Assembly (NCBI GenBank): GCA_032164245.1
Contig: JAVMKO010000004.1
Location: 36,929,626 to 36,993,625 of the forward strand
Length of the DNA stretch: 64,000 nt
Source of the DNA: Sternotherus odoratus
Taxonomy: Eukaryota > Chordata > Testudines > Kinosternidae
Direction: 5' to 3'
Below the pieces are notes generated by a model. The model did not search any database. It saw only the letters and a list, made by a program, of their open reading frames with translations, and was not told the DNA's origin. Positions 10,176 to 44,782 of the stretch are shown piece by piece. Both the position numbers and the translations under genes were made by a program. Position 1 is the first letter of the stretch, and each line of letters opens with the position of its first letter.

Positions 10176-10590
10176 TGTGACAGATCGCCTTCTCACCCCT
10201 CTCAGGAAAAGGCAGGAAAACCCTTCTTTGCTTCAAACAGTGCTCTTTATTCACAGTGCAGGACCCCACCACCAATATATACAGCTTTGTACAATACAGT
10301 CTTCAACTCTATATAGTTCAGCTCTGCATACAACTCTACAGTTCCAACCACACAGCTCTGAATAGCTCAAACCACCACCTCACTCTATACCATCCCCACC
10401 ACACTGGGCTTGCTTCCTGGCAGGCCTTTTATCCCCCTGAGGAGGCTGCCAGGTGCCACTCATCCCTGTTGATTGCCCTGCAAGCCAGGTGGCTAATTAG
10501 CCTTTCTGCAAGGGAGGTTTGTAGGCTTCTGCTCCCTCTTAAAGGGCCGGCCGGGCTGGCTCAGGCACTCCTGGCCAGCACCCTGCCACA
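10176..10590 (-). repeat. 3' LTR
   Basis: 415 bp, bounded by TG and CA in element orientation. It carries an AATAAA-type signal read on - (ctctttattcacag on +, about 10240-10254). It differs from the other LTR by roughly seven substitutions. Confidence 0.88.
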
Positions 10591-10603
10591 CACCTCCCCC
10601 CTT
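10591..10603 (-). other. Polypurine tract
   Basis: Read on -, AAGGGGGGAGGTG lies immediately before the 3' LTR, where the plus-strand primer of an LTR element belongs. Confidence 0.75.
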
Positions 10604-10634
10604 AGCCTAGCCCCATCGGGCTGGCTCAGACCCT

Positions 10635-11600
10635 TCAATATTTTCCAATTATATTTAACAGGGCCCTTGAACCCTTTCTCCTCATTTCTCTCACCATAGT
10701 AGCATGGTCCTGAGGCTTTGGGGTGTCATGCCCGGCTGTGGCAGAGAACCCCACTGCCTTTTTGTGGCTAGGGCCAGCCTCCTCTGCCTTGGCTTCCAAC
10801 CCGGCCGCGGCAGGAAGCCCTGCTAACAGTCCCGTACATGACAGGCAGGGTATTGGCCGTCCCTGTGCCCTTAGGCGCTCACACCCCTGGCAGGGTGGCA
10901 GCAGCTTCCACCCCTGCCCATATTGTGGCTCACAAATAAGGGCAACTTCCCCGGCCTCCATTTCCTCCTGGCTCTCACAGGAGCTCGGGGCTTCCTCTGT
11001 GGAGCTCACCTCCTGCCCTAGTCCCTGATGTTCAGGGCTAGCTAGACCCTTCACTGGGTTATTGGGCTGAGACCCGCCCCTTCGCTCAGCCGAGCCCCCC
11101 TTACGGGTTCTCACGCCCGGCCTTGGGGCAACCCGGGGCCTCATTCCCCCCACCGGGCCCCAGTCCCGCCCAATGATTACGGGGCAAGGTAACCCCTCTG
11201 GCACCCCGACCCGCTTCCAGCGGAATTGTCCGCTGATTTCTAGGGGGACCTGGGCCACCTGACAGGTCTTCCTGTCCCCATGGACACACTGTAGGTCCAT
11301 GGTAGCCCCCGGAATTAGCCACTCAGGGCGTACCAACGCTCTACGGACGAGCGTACAGGGGGAGGCTGAATCCACTACCCCCGGTTGGGACTTCCTCCCG
11401 ACCTGTACCCGCAGAGTGGGTATCCCCTTATCCGGTTTCCGCCCCCAAACCTCGGTCCACCCACACCAATCGGTGTAGCCACACTCCATGGCTGGGCAGT
11501 CCCTCTTAATATGCCCTGGCTTCCCACACTGCCAGCAGGTACGCCTGGCAGTTCTCTCTGGCGCCCCTCTGGGCTCCCCATCAGTCCCTTTTCCCTTAGC
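10635..11600 (-). pseudogene. Zinc knuckle and retropepsin-like protease of the LTR element
   Basis: This - frame enters just after a 20-base homopolymer and runs to a stop at 10635. It encodes a CCHC zinc knuckle, CWQCGKPGHIKRDC, at 11496-11537. A retropepsin-like domain follows at about 11157-11375: VDSASPCTLV as the active-site turn, a VHGD segment, and VIIGRDW as the closing strand. The active-site triad is Asp-Ser-Ala where family members have Asp-Thr/Ser-Gly. After the protease come about 170 Pro, Glu and Gly-rich residues with no RT motif. It is out of frame with gag at 11602-11621. The domain order knuckle then protease fits a Gypsy gag-pol precursor. Confidence 0.75.
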
Positions 11601-12378
11601 TGGGGGGGGGGGGGGGGGGGGAGTCCATGGGCCGATGCCCCAAATCCCGGACCCATCGTGGTCGTTCTTCTCCCCGAGGTCCTTCTGCCTCCACGTACTC
11701 CTCGGTCAGGCGCACCGCAGACTCCACAGTCTCCGGCTGGTGCCTCCTGACCCAGGTACGAACAGTCTCGGGGAGGCTGAGCAAAAACTGCTCCAAGATC
11801 AGGGAGTCCATAATTTCCTCCCCTGACCGGGCCTCTGGCCTCAGCCAATGCGTCGCCCAGTCCCTCAGCCTCTGGGCAAACGCTCGGGGCCGCACCGCCT
11901 GCATCCAGCAGGCCGCCCGAAACTTCTGTCGGTATCTCTCGGCAGATAAACCGACCCTGTCCAAGATGGCCACTCTCACAGTTTCAAAGTCTTGGGCCTC
12001 TACAGTCCCCAGGGCCATATAGGCCGCCTGGGCTTCGCCCGCGAGGTAGGGAGCAAGCCGGAGGGCCCAGGTGGTCCGCTCCCACCCAGCTGTGGTGGCC
12101 ACCCTCTCAAAAGTCCCCAGGAAGGCATCAGGGTCATCCGCCGGGCTCATTTTACAAAGTCCCCAGCCCGGCGGCTGGATGCCTCCTCCTGCCCCTGGAC
12201 TCACCAGCAGCTGCAGGAGTTTCGCCTGGGTGTTCGCCTGCTCCTTGATAAAGTTCTGAAGCATCTTCTGCTGCTCGGCTTGAGCTTGCTGCATCTCCTG
12301 GTGGGTTTTCTGCAAGGCGTGCATGGCCTGCTGGGTCTGCTTCTCTTGTTCCACAAGCCACTGCAGGGTTCCCTCCAT
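11596..12378 (-). CDS. Gag-like protein with SCAN-type capsid domain
   Basis: Read on - from an ATG at 12378 close to the primer-binding site; 260 codons to a stop at 11596. Residues 5-58 form a Gln-rich coiled coil. Residues about 75-140 resemble a retrotransposon capsid N-lobe. Residues about 143-228 resemble a SCAN domain (YRQKFRAACW, FAQRLRDWATHWL, LILEQFLLSLPE). SCAN domains are known to descend from Gmr1-like Gypsy capsids, which supports this placement. The frame ends in a Pro run encoded by the homopolymer at 11602-11621; the zinc knuckle continues in another frame. Either a real frameshift or a miscounted homopolymer separates them. Confidence 0.78.
   Translation of the reverse strand: MEGTLQWLVEQEKQTQQAMHALQKTHQEMQQAQAEQQKMLQNFIKEQANTQAKLLQLLVSPGAGGGIQPPGWGLCKMSPADDPDAFLGTFERVATTAGWERTTWALRLAPYLAGEAQAAYMALGTVEAQDFETVRVAILDRVGLSAERYRQKFRAACWMQAVRPRAFAQRLRDWATHWLRPEARSGEEIMDSLILEQFLLSLPETVRTWVRRHQPETVESAVRLTEEYVEAEGPRGEERPRWVRDLGHRPMDSPPPPPPS
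11602..11621. repeat. 20-base G homopolymer at the gag frame break
   Basis: An unbroken run of 20 G on +, coding for Pro on -. Gag before it and the zinc knuckle after it lie in different frames. Confidence 0.9.
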
Positions 12379-12410
12379 CTCTGGGCCACCAGTTGGGTTG
12401 CTGGTGTAGC

Positions 12411-12429
12411 GATCCCACCTCTGACACCA
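12411..12429 (-). other. Primer-binding site, tRNA-Leu type
   Basis: Read on -, TGGTGTCAGAGGTGGGATC begins two bases after the 5' LTR. It matches, with about one difference, the complement of a vertebrate tRNA-Leu 3' end (from memory). Confidence 0.65.
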
Positions 12430-12431
12430 CT

Positions 12432-12846
12432 TGTGGCAGACCGCCTTCTCACCCCTCTCAGGAACAGGCAGGAAAACCCTTCTTTGCTTCAAACAGTGCT
12501 CTTTATTCACAGTGCAGGACCCCACCACCAATATATACAGCTTTGTACAATACAGTCTTCAACTCTATATAGTTCAGCTCTGCATACAACTCTACGGTTC
12601 CAACCACACAGCTCTGAATAGCTCAAACCACCACCTCACTCTATACCATCCCCACCACACTGGGCTTGCTTCCTGGCAGGCCTTTTATCCCCCTGAGGAG
12701 GCTTCCAGGTGCCACTCATCCCTGTTGATTGCCCTGCAAGCCAGGTGGCTAATTAGCCTTTCTGCAAGGGAGGTTTGCAGGCTTCTGCTCCCTCTTAAAG
12801 GGCCAGCCGGGCTGGCTCAGGCACTCCTGGCCAGCACCCTGCCACA
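12432..12846 (-). repeat. 5' LTR
   Basis: 415 bp, same ends as the partner LTR; differences include aggaaCagg for aggaaAagg and ctacGgtt for ctacAgtt. The ATGG duplication follows at 12847. Confidence 0.88.
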
Positions 12847-13089
12847 ATGGTCATATTTTAATCATAGAATGTCACAGACACACTCTCCCTTTTGTGCTAC
12901 ATCCTTTTCAGAAGAGCCCTTATACCATTTTTCACCACTCTTCCATGGCTTTTGTTGCTGGCAATGTAGGACCACGAAACACCGTCTCTCAGGATTCTAA
13001 AGGCACCCCCATTGAACCTACATGACAGCTTGAGATCTCCCAGCAAACCAAACTACAATCCACTAAAAATGCATCAGCCTCTTTGGCAG

Positions 13090-13260
13090 AGATGGACATG
13101 TGTGACCTAGGAAGAGTAACTTAACTTTATGTGCCTCAGTTTCTCCAGGTGTAAAATAGGGATAATGATATATACCTGTTTTTCAGAAGAACTATGATTA
13201 AATAAATGTGTGCGCAATGCTGAAATCTTTGGAAGGAAGGAGTTATAGAAATGTGACAAT
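13090..13260 (+). repeat. MIR-type core SINE
   Basis: gtgacctaggaagagtaact, gtgcctcagtttctcc and gtaaaatagggataatgat are the diagnostic middle of the ancient amniote MIR element. Its 5' part is eroded. Confidence 0.8.
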
Positions 13261-13914
13261 AGTAAGACCTATCTTAAAGGATCATTCAAGGAAGTATAAA
13301 AAAATCTACTGCTTTAAGTGAAATGATATTTTAATAATGATGTAGAGCTGTAATTAATACAATTGTGAGAATACTGGGGTGGTTCTAAAAAACAAGAAAG
13401 TTGCTACTGGTTTCACCACACAATAATGTTGAGTTTGAACTTTACCCTGGCTTGATGGCTCTGTCTGAACTTTTAACCAAAGCTCTGACCTACGGACAGC
13501 TCCTGACCTCCCCCCCCCCCCCACTCCAGTTGAAACTGTGCAGCGTAGTGTTAAGGTAGGGTTTTTCTTTTAATAATTATGTACATGATGCTTTGTGTTT
13601 ATATTAGAGAAGGCAAGATCAAAGATTTGTTGCCACACACTTGAAAAGGAAGGTGGTGAGGTTTGCAGTACTGCCAACAAGAAGAGATCAAAATTCATGA
13701 GTCAGACCACCTCCAGAGAACAAAACATGAGGTAGACGCCCCCCCCCAATCATGAGATTTTAAAAAAAAGTATAATCATGTTTTAGTTTGTCTTTTGACT
13801 TTTTAATGCCCTTCTAGTCTTCTGCCAATGTGTGTGTGATGATTTCAGGTTGAATGCACGCCTTCCCCAGGCTGCTCAGTTGGAGGCTCCTCTTATCCTC
13901 TTTTCATCCCTATG
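13261..13914. other. Gene-free spacer
   Basis: AT-rich with two C homopolymers (13511-13522 and 13740-13747). No gene or clear element. Confidence 0.5.
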
Positions 13915-14036
13915 TAGGGTGGTCAGATACCAAGTGTGAAAAATCGGGACAGGGAGTGGGGGTGCCTATATAAGAGAGAGCCCGGAATATTGGGACTGTA
14001 CCTATAAAATCAGGACATCTGTTCAGCCTACCCCTA
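13915..14036. mobile_element. Small MITE with tagggtggtcag termini
   Basis: The left end TAGGGTGGTCAGATACC and the right end catctgttcagcctacccct are imperfect inverted repeats about 120 bp apart. The interior carries alternating aatcgggac and aatcaggac words. The superfamily is uncertain. Confidence 0.55.
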
Positions 14037-14500
14037 TAATAGGGGACTCTCATCTATTTCCTATTACTGTTGTGACTCTCTCTCTTCCTAGTTTATTTCC
14101 ATTGATAAAAGGGCTGAATAATAAATAGTTTGAGAATCACTGACCTAATTAATGCATCACAATCCACTTGCACATAGAATTTATAATACTTTTTAGGGCG
14201 GATGTGGTACACATATACATATTAACAAACTTCACATTAACTCTGTTTTCTCAATGTAGCTGAACGGAGTGCAAAGGAATATGTGAGGAGAGGGGATTTT
14301 AGAAAAAAGTAGTTATTTTACGCAACAGGAAAAGTGAAATATGTTCTGTTATTACATGTAAGCAAAGAACAGATGACATATTCACAAAGTATGAAATAAC
14401 TAATCAATGTTAACTAAGACGCACCTAACCAGTAACAGCAACCTTAGGGAGCACAGTTGAATCTCCTTCAATTAAATATTACAAAAAGTGTTGAAAGTAA
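14037..14500. other. Gene-free spacer
   Basis: AT-rich DNA before a Penelope-type insertion; nothing recognised. Confidence 0.5.
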
Positions 14501-14515
14501 CTATATTCCAAAAAT

Positions 14516-16108
14516 CAGAGAGGTAGCCGTGTTAGTCTGGAATAGCAGAGGTGACAAAGTCCTGTGGCACCTTAAAGACTAACTATAAAGTTTTGAAGCA
14601 TAAGCTTTCGTTGGCTAATACCCACTTCGTTGGTGACAATATATATCTCCAGACCAGCGGCACTGCTATGGGCACCTGCATGGCCCCACAGTATGCCAAC
14701 ATCTTTATGGCTGACCTGGAACAACGTTTCCTCAACTCTCGTCCACTCACACCCCTTCTCTATCTACGCTACATTGATGACATCTTCATCATCTGGACCC
14801 GTGGGAAAGAAACTCTGGAAGAATTCCACCATGACTTCAACAGCTTCCACCCCAATATCCACCTCAGTCTGGACCTAGTCCACACAGGAAGTCCACTTCC
14901 TAGACACCACAGTGCAAATTAATGACGGCCACATCGACACCACCCTATACCGAAAACCTACCGACAGCTATGCCTACCTTCATGCCACCAGCTTCCATCC
15001 CGGACATACCACACGATCCATTGTCTACAGCCAAGCACTGAGGTACAATCGGATTTGCTCCAACCCCTCAGACAGAGACCAACACCTACGAGATCTTCAC
15101 CAAGCTTTCTCAAAACTACAATACCCGCACAAGGAAATAAGGACACAGATCAACAGAGCCAGATGTGTACCCAGAAGCCTGCTGCTGCAAGACAAGCCCA
15201 AGAAAGAAAACAACAGAACACCACTGGCCATCACCTACAGTCCTCAGTTAAAACCTCTGCAATGCATCATCAGTGACCTACAACCCATCCTGGACAATAA
15301 TCCCTCACTTTCACAGGCCTTGGGAGGAAGGCCAGTCCTGGCACACAGACAACCTGCCAACCTTAAACAAATACTCACCAGCAACAGCACACTGCACCAC
15401 AATAACTCCAACTCAGGAACCAAGCCATGCAACAAACCTCGATGCCAACTCTGCCCACATATCTACACCAGCAACACCATCACAGGACCTAACCAGATCA
15501 ACCATACCATCACTGGTTCATTCACCTGCACATCAACCAATGTCATATATGCCATTATATGCCACCAGTGTCCCTCTGCTATGTACATCAGCCAAACTGA
15601 ACAGTCCCTACGAAAAAGGATAAATGCACACAAATCAGCTATTAGGAATGGCAATATACAAAAACCTGTAGGAGAACACTTCAACCTGCCTGGACACACA
15701 ATTACAGATTTAAAAGTCACCATACTGCAGCAAAAAAACTTCAAGTCCAGACTGCAAAGGGAAACTGCAGAGCTACAATTCATTTGCAAATTCAACACAA
15801 ACAATCTCGGATTGAACAAAGACCTACAATGGCTTGCTAATTACAGAAATAGTTTCTCCTCTCTCCATCTTCACACCCCCCATTCAAATGCTAGAAGAAT
15901 AACCCACCCTCCCTGATCGGAGATAACAAGCTGGTTCAGCCTAATTGGACTAACCTTTTTACCTCCCACCTGGTTCTTGCCTACTTTTCTATACCTGGCT
16001 CTGGACACTTCCACTGCTTGCATCCGACGAAGTGGGTATTAGCCCACGAAAGCTCATGCTTCAAAACTTTATAGTTAGTCTTTAAGGTGCCACAGGACTT
16101 TGTTACCT
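14516..16108 (+). mobile_element. Penelope-like retroelement with inverted termini
   Basis: A 1,593 bp insertion flanked by a perfect 15-bp duplication, ctatattccaaaaat, at 14501-14515 and 16109-16123. The left 125 bp (agaggtagccgtgttagtct, cctgtggcaccttaaagact, gcataagctttcg) recur inverted at the right end (about 16026-16107), so the copy is bounded by inverted terminal repeats of about 80 bp. Between them lies a 5'-truncated ORF with the end of a reverse transcriptase and a GIY-YIG endonuclease, the domain pair that defines endonuclease-bearing Penelope-like elements. Shorter copies of the terminus occur at 50099, 54342 and 59769. Confidence 0.87.
14635..15916 (+). pseudogene. Penelope RT (C-terminal part) plus GIY-YIG endonuclease
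   Basis: The first segment (to about 14885) encodes the RT palm: TSGTAMGTCMAPQYANIFM and the catalytic YIDD (14770-14781) in LRYIDDIFIIW. A frameshift near 14880-14890 moves the reading to the second frame, where TVQINDGHIDTTLYRKP continues the RT and thumb. A Cys/His-rich linker (CNKPRCQLC and later ICHQC) leads to a GIY-YIG-type nuclease at about 15541-15680 (YAIICHQCPSAMYISQTEQS, then LRKRINAHK). The stop is at 15914-15916. The RT N-terminus is absent: the frame emerges directly from the left inverted terminus. The copy is thus truncated and frameshifted and cannot be functional as read. Confidence 0.85.
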
Positions 16109-16123
16109 CTATATTCCAAAAAT

Positions 16124-16860
16124 GATTTATGAGTGTTTCTATTCAACAACTGATATGAACCACTCAAATAAGTGATAATATCACAGTGAAAACAAGATGG
16201 GATTACCGGTAGTTTAGCTTTTGCATGAAGCAACACCCCCTGACTCTTTCCATGCCCTTCCCCTATGGAGCCTCGGGCCTGGGAACAGTAACACTTCCCC
16301 AAATCCCAGTTGCTTCAGGATTGTATTTCCCAACCCGCCCCTAGTGCCCGGGCCTGCACTTCTTCTCAAAACCTGACCCAGTGTCTGGACCTGGCCCTTA
16401 CTCTTTCAGGAGCAGGGACACAAGGGGCTCCTGCTGCTACTGAGGCAGTGGCTGCTTCAGCTCTTGCTCCTTCAACTTTCACAGGTTAGGTTGCTCCTGT
16501 CGCTACATGCTGGGCAGCCCTGAAAACTGTGGGAATATATGTACGGTATTATCTTGTCAGTCATTGGGAGAGCTGCCTCTGCAGGCTCCAAAAGCCCATG
16601 ACTCACGATTAATTTGTGAGAGGCGCTACTGGGTCCGGGATAGTTCTGAGTCCCTTTGAGAAGTTCGTTCCACAGTGATAATTACTAATAAGTGAGTAAT
16701 TATCATTTGTCCCTTGTTATCAGGGAAAGGTCCATACTGGAATCAAGGATATGAGTTCCTACTCGCCAGTTCTGGGAGAGTTCAGATTCGGATCTGGAGG
16801 GCTCAGGATCTAACTTACCAAGTCAAGTTTACCAGGCTCTTACTGAGTGGAAGAGCCCTC
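16124..16860. other. Gene-free region upstream of the PLK4 promoter
   Basis: Mixed composition, no recognised element or gene. A palindromic tgataattactaataagtga and gtgagtaattatca pair lies at 16676-16706. Confidence 0.5.
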
Positions 16861-16949
16861 GCGACTCGAGTGTGTCTACTACATCCAATCGCGGTATTTC
16901 CAGCAGCCGCCTGCAGGTGGGGCCAGACCGCCCCGGGATGGTTCGGCGT

Positions 16950-17287
16950 TCCATATCGCACATGCGCAGCAATCATACATTTGTTTAGTTCGGGCGTGAG
17001 TAATCAGTCAACTACGCATGCGCCATCGCTAGTCTTCCCAACATGGTAGCTACTGGCGCTTCCGAGCGAGCGTGATTACGTCAGCCGCAGCCTCGCTCTA
17101 GGAGGGTTAACGGCGCGATTTTTCAAAATGGTGGTGTGGAGGGAGAGAGGTTCCCGCCGGGCCCTGGAGCGGGGAAGGAGCGGCCTGGGGCACGGCGGGT
17201 GGAGGACGCGGCCATAATGGGGCGCCGCAGCCGCGCTTCGGAGGGAAAATCGTAGAGAGGACGCGGGAGGAGCGGCCGGCCGGCACC
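16950..17287 (+). promoter_or_regulatory. PLK4: PLK4 CpG-rich promoter and 5' UTR
   Basis: GC-rich, CpG-dense sequence without a TATA box. Two NRF1-type palindromes are present: tcgcacatgcgcag (16956-16969) and tacgcatgcgcca (17013-17025). A CRE/ATF word ttacgtca lies at 17076-17083. The string cggcgcgatttttcaaa (17111-17127) contains a GGCGCG box and a TTCAAA word with CDE/CHR-like spacing, the type of pair used by cell-cycle genes. YY1-like words (caaaatggtgg and ccataatggg) lie at 17125 and 17212. The site assignments are motif matches only; the start of transcription cannot be placed. Confidence 0.6.
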
Positions 17288-41194
<23,907 letters not shown>

Positions 41195-41725
41195 CTAACA
41201 CAAAGCAACTCTTTGGGCTTGAAGGCTTAATAAAAACTTGCTCGCATTCAAGTAAAGTGACTGGCTTACTCAGTTTACCAGAAACTTAACAGTTCAGAAA
41301 TTCTACTCAGTGATGTCTGCTAAACAGCAGGAAGGAAAGATTTGCTATTACATCTAGCCAGTCATTTGTGAAACCTCTTACAAATGTAATACTTTCCTAA
41401 GGACACAAGGTCCTACATCAGATTCTGGACAATCTCTGAGACTAACTGATTTTTCAGGTAAAAGATTCCTGAACAATCAGAATTGTATATAGTGTTTGTG
41501 TATCGTCGTTCCACTCCCTCCCACTGCTGGCAATCAGTGAAAGAATTTGTGCTGTTGAAATATTTGTACCTGTAAATAACTTGTATTTTATGTGGCATAC
41601 AAGTAATATATGTAAAATATATATATTGTTTTATACTTGTTTTATATTTTTGTAGCAATTAATGAAATTTCCCTGCAAAAGCATTTTATAAAAGAAAAAA
41701 TAATAAATGCAGTGGTAATTGTCCA
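41195..41725 (+). terminator. PLK4: PLK4 3' UTR with candidate poly(A) signals
   Basis: AATAAA occurs at 41229-41234, very close to the stop, and at 41702-41707, followed by TG-rich DNA at 41783-41800. Either could be used; the second has the better downstream element. The end of the transcript is inferred. Confidence 0.5.
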
Positions 41726-44700
41726 GATCATTTGGTTTATTTGCCCTAAGCAATGGTTTTGTTATTCTCAGATGGCACATTGGGGTGTGTGGGTGTGTGT
41801 ATGCACACGCATGTCTGTGTAAAAAGGTACAACTTTAGTTGTAACATGCGGATACTGAATAGTGTCCCTTGGGGCACCACCTGATTTTGGCCCACTGAAT
41901 CCAAGGGTGTATAAGGACTGGAAAAAGTGCAGCAGAATGTTGTACAAATGCCAGGTTTATTAAGCCACACCCTACTTCTAACTTGCATGCTGAAAAAAAT
42001 TCAAGTTGCACCTATTTATGATCATGATGTCTAATTTATACTTCCTTTGGGTATAGATCCTCTGCATTTGGCCTAGTACCATGCTGAATTCTTAGATTTA
42101 CTATGTGGGGACAAATTTCAGAAATGCTGTAAGTACTATGCCAGTGACTTTTTACTTCAACATATAGCTACTGTAGTTTTTCCTAATTCAAACAAAGGAC
42201 GTGTGGTTTAAGAATGAGCTATGTAAGTGGAGTCAACCAAAGAGCATGAGTTTGTTTAATTTATTTTAAATCTGAACATTTATAGCATCATTTTAATTCT
42301 AGCTAGCTTCCTAGGCAAAATTAGTACTGATAAAGCAAAAAATACAGAAACATTTTATTTTTAATAGGGGTCAAAGATCCTTAAAACTAAAGTATAAATA
42401 TTCAAATATTACATTAGAGCAGGGACAACCTATTGGTTAAACTTTCTGCATTTTCTAGTTATAATGCAGAAAGTGTCTAAAAGTGGTCTCTTTCTAAGTG
42501 GGTAATATCTCAAATAATAAAGCTGTTAGAGAAGAATGTTTTAAACTTAAATTAGCTATTGCCACTGTGGAAAAGTATAGATTTACTGATATCTCAGATC
42601 AGTGTCCATATAAGGAAGGATGATTGGTTGTGAAATATGTAATTAATTGAATTAGTTACACTTAATTCAACTGGTGGAAGGTGCCATTGGTCTAATATAC
42701 TAACCTCTCCAACAAAACTGAGCTTGCTCATGGTTGGTTCATATCATAGAACTACCAGTCTTTTAGGCCTGACCTAACAGTAGCAGTTGTGGAGCAGAAC
42801 AAAATTGAGACAATCCGGGCAGATAGTCCTGCCAGCTATGGTGTACTGCTAGGCTTGTATATACTGCCAGTCAGTCACATCTTCCTTAAAGCATTCCCTA
42901 TATAGATAGATATCGCTATATAGAGATTTTTTTGGGGGGTTGGGGGGGACAAAGGGGGCAGGGTTGGGTTAGAAGCCTCAAACTTTCATATATAAACAGC
43001 CAAAACTCATAATAAAAGTGTGGCTGGCCAGTCGTGGAAAGGCTTAGACCTAGAGTCTGAGGGGGAGGGTGGCGGGGAGGGATATATGGAGATAATGGGT
43101 CCTAAAAGATTAGCAATCTGAAATTTGTCTCAATATTAATAAAACATTTTTCAACTTTCACTTCAGTTAGCCAGTATGCACATGCATTACTTGAAAACTT
43201 GTTGGGGGGTTATTTTGCAAGCTGTCTCAGCTGTGATGAAATTCCAGTATCTTCAAGTGCTTATGTAGTTTACAAGTAAAATTCCCATTTATTTGTGTAC
43301 TTGTCACCCAGCTGCTTTTTGAAAATTCCACTCTTATTACACATTACAGGGAGATTATAGTGCTGAATAACATAGTATAGAAACTGGCAGAAAGAAATAT
43401 AGGCAGTACTCCAGCTTTCTTACAATCTACATATGTAAACAGTCAGATAATTGGTCTTCAGATTTTACTTTCATTTAAATGGCTTTGAACAGTTTTGCTG
43501 ATCTGATAAGCCAAGCACTGAACTGATATTCCTCAGTGAAGGATATCTGGTTGCCTTAGAGTTTTAAGTATCTACGCTGCGTTTCAAAACTTGAAACTAT
43601 CATCATTTAAATAAATTAATATGGTTGATTTTGGTGAATGGAAAAATAAACTAATTAGCCTTTTGCTTAAAAGATGTATGCAGGGGCCTTTGTGCTCTAG
43701 AGAATGGGGTTTAATCATCTGATATTTGTATCTATGCATAAGCTTTACTTTAACCAAAAATATCATGCTTAACTTCTTACAGTGAAAGGAATTAATTTAA
43801 AGCTACTCCCTACCTTTCTATTAAATACTGCAAAACACTTAAGTGCCATTTTCTGCATGTTAAGAAATGCATTTTCCAACACTCAGCCTACCTTTCTGTA
43901 ACACTGCAGCTTACCTTTTTGTCCTGAAAAATTTTCACGCTTAGAAGTAGCTTCTGTTTTAGATCAAGTCAAAAGTTGCATTATCTGCAGGTATTGACAT
44001 GTGCCTCTTAATCTTATTGTATTGTTCAATTCTCCTTTTAATTGGAAGTTTATAGGGAATACAGGAAACTTCTGTATGTACTAGGGTCTACAACTCTGAC
44101 ATTAAGGTTCAGTCCAGTCTTAATTCTGCTCAGATTTTTTTTTTCTCACTTTATTCTGTTTGTCCTGTTAAGCATTCTGTTCTTGATTGAAAATAGAAAG
44201 ATGACATTAAACCTCCTCGGTGCTGGTTCGGAAGTCTCTGCTTCTCACGTCAAAGCAATGTTTGAGATGTTCTATTACAGCCACTCTGTTACTATTCAAG
44301 ATCACAAATGGCTAACATACCTTTTTGATAGGTCAGCTAAACCAAATCTTGCTTTGAGTTCTCTGTATAAGATCATATCCCTTGCAATGCTTAAAGCTAT
44401 AGTAGCTTTCACTTTAGATAGATATGTCTACATTTTACTGTAATGAATGCTGCCATTCCCATAGAAAATTTACCAAAACTGTAGAATGCTTATTTCCTCA
44501 ATGCTCTAAATAAATAGATCATATACTATACTCTTACAGTAGCTGTATCCAGCTCTGGGCATATGTATGATCAACCTGTAGTAAGAGTAGAACAGCAGCC
44601 TGATAGGGGCTAATGGTGCAATTGCAACTGGATGTTGCATTTTTAGCTAGGAAAAAAAATCCAACTATATGCACAAGTAGATAACACAGGATAGAGAAGG

Positions 44701-44782
44701 AAGTCTGCGAGGTGAGGAATACATAGAACATAATAGGCCAGGTCCATCAAGATAGACGTATTGCTAGAGTGCCCTAAAGAAG
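41726..44782. other. Intergenic DNA between PLK4 and MFSD8
   Basis: AT-rich with a TG repeat (41783-41800) and G-rich tracts (42933-42960 and 43060-43080). The 133-codon + ORF at 44042 is hydrophobic from base composition and lacks any motif, so I do not call it a gene. Confidence 0.6.

Larger units (their letters stand above)
10176..12846 (-). mobile_element. Gypsy/Gmr1-like LTR retrotransposon, gag and protease only
   Basis: A structurally complete insertion on the - strand. Two 415 bp LTRs (10176-10590 and 12432-12846) begin TG and end CA when read on -. A 4-bp duplication ATGG flanks it at 10172-10175 and 12847-12850. By eye the LTRs differ at seven positions, about 98.3 percent identity, so the insertion is fairly young. 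Next to the 5' LTR is a primer-binding site that looks complementary to tRNA-Leu; next to the 3' LTR is a purine tract. The interior codes for gag with a SCAN-like domain, a zinc knuckle and an aspartic protease, then ends. Reverse transcriptase, RNase H and integrase are absent, so mobility would need a helper. Confidence 0.88.

Noticed and set aside
12379..12531. N-terminal extension of the gag ORF
   Set aside because: It reads into the 5' LTR and primer-binding site, so the ATG at 12378 is the better start.
1..16860. HSPA4L, the human upstream neighbour of PLK4
   Set aside because: No exon with HSP110-family motifs was found here; it may lie further left.
44042..44443. 133-codon hydrophobic + ORF between PLK4 and MFSD8
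   Set aside because: Hydrophobicity follows from T-rich DNA; no membrane family or splice signals recognised.
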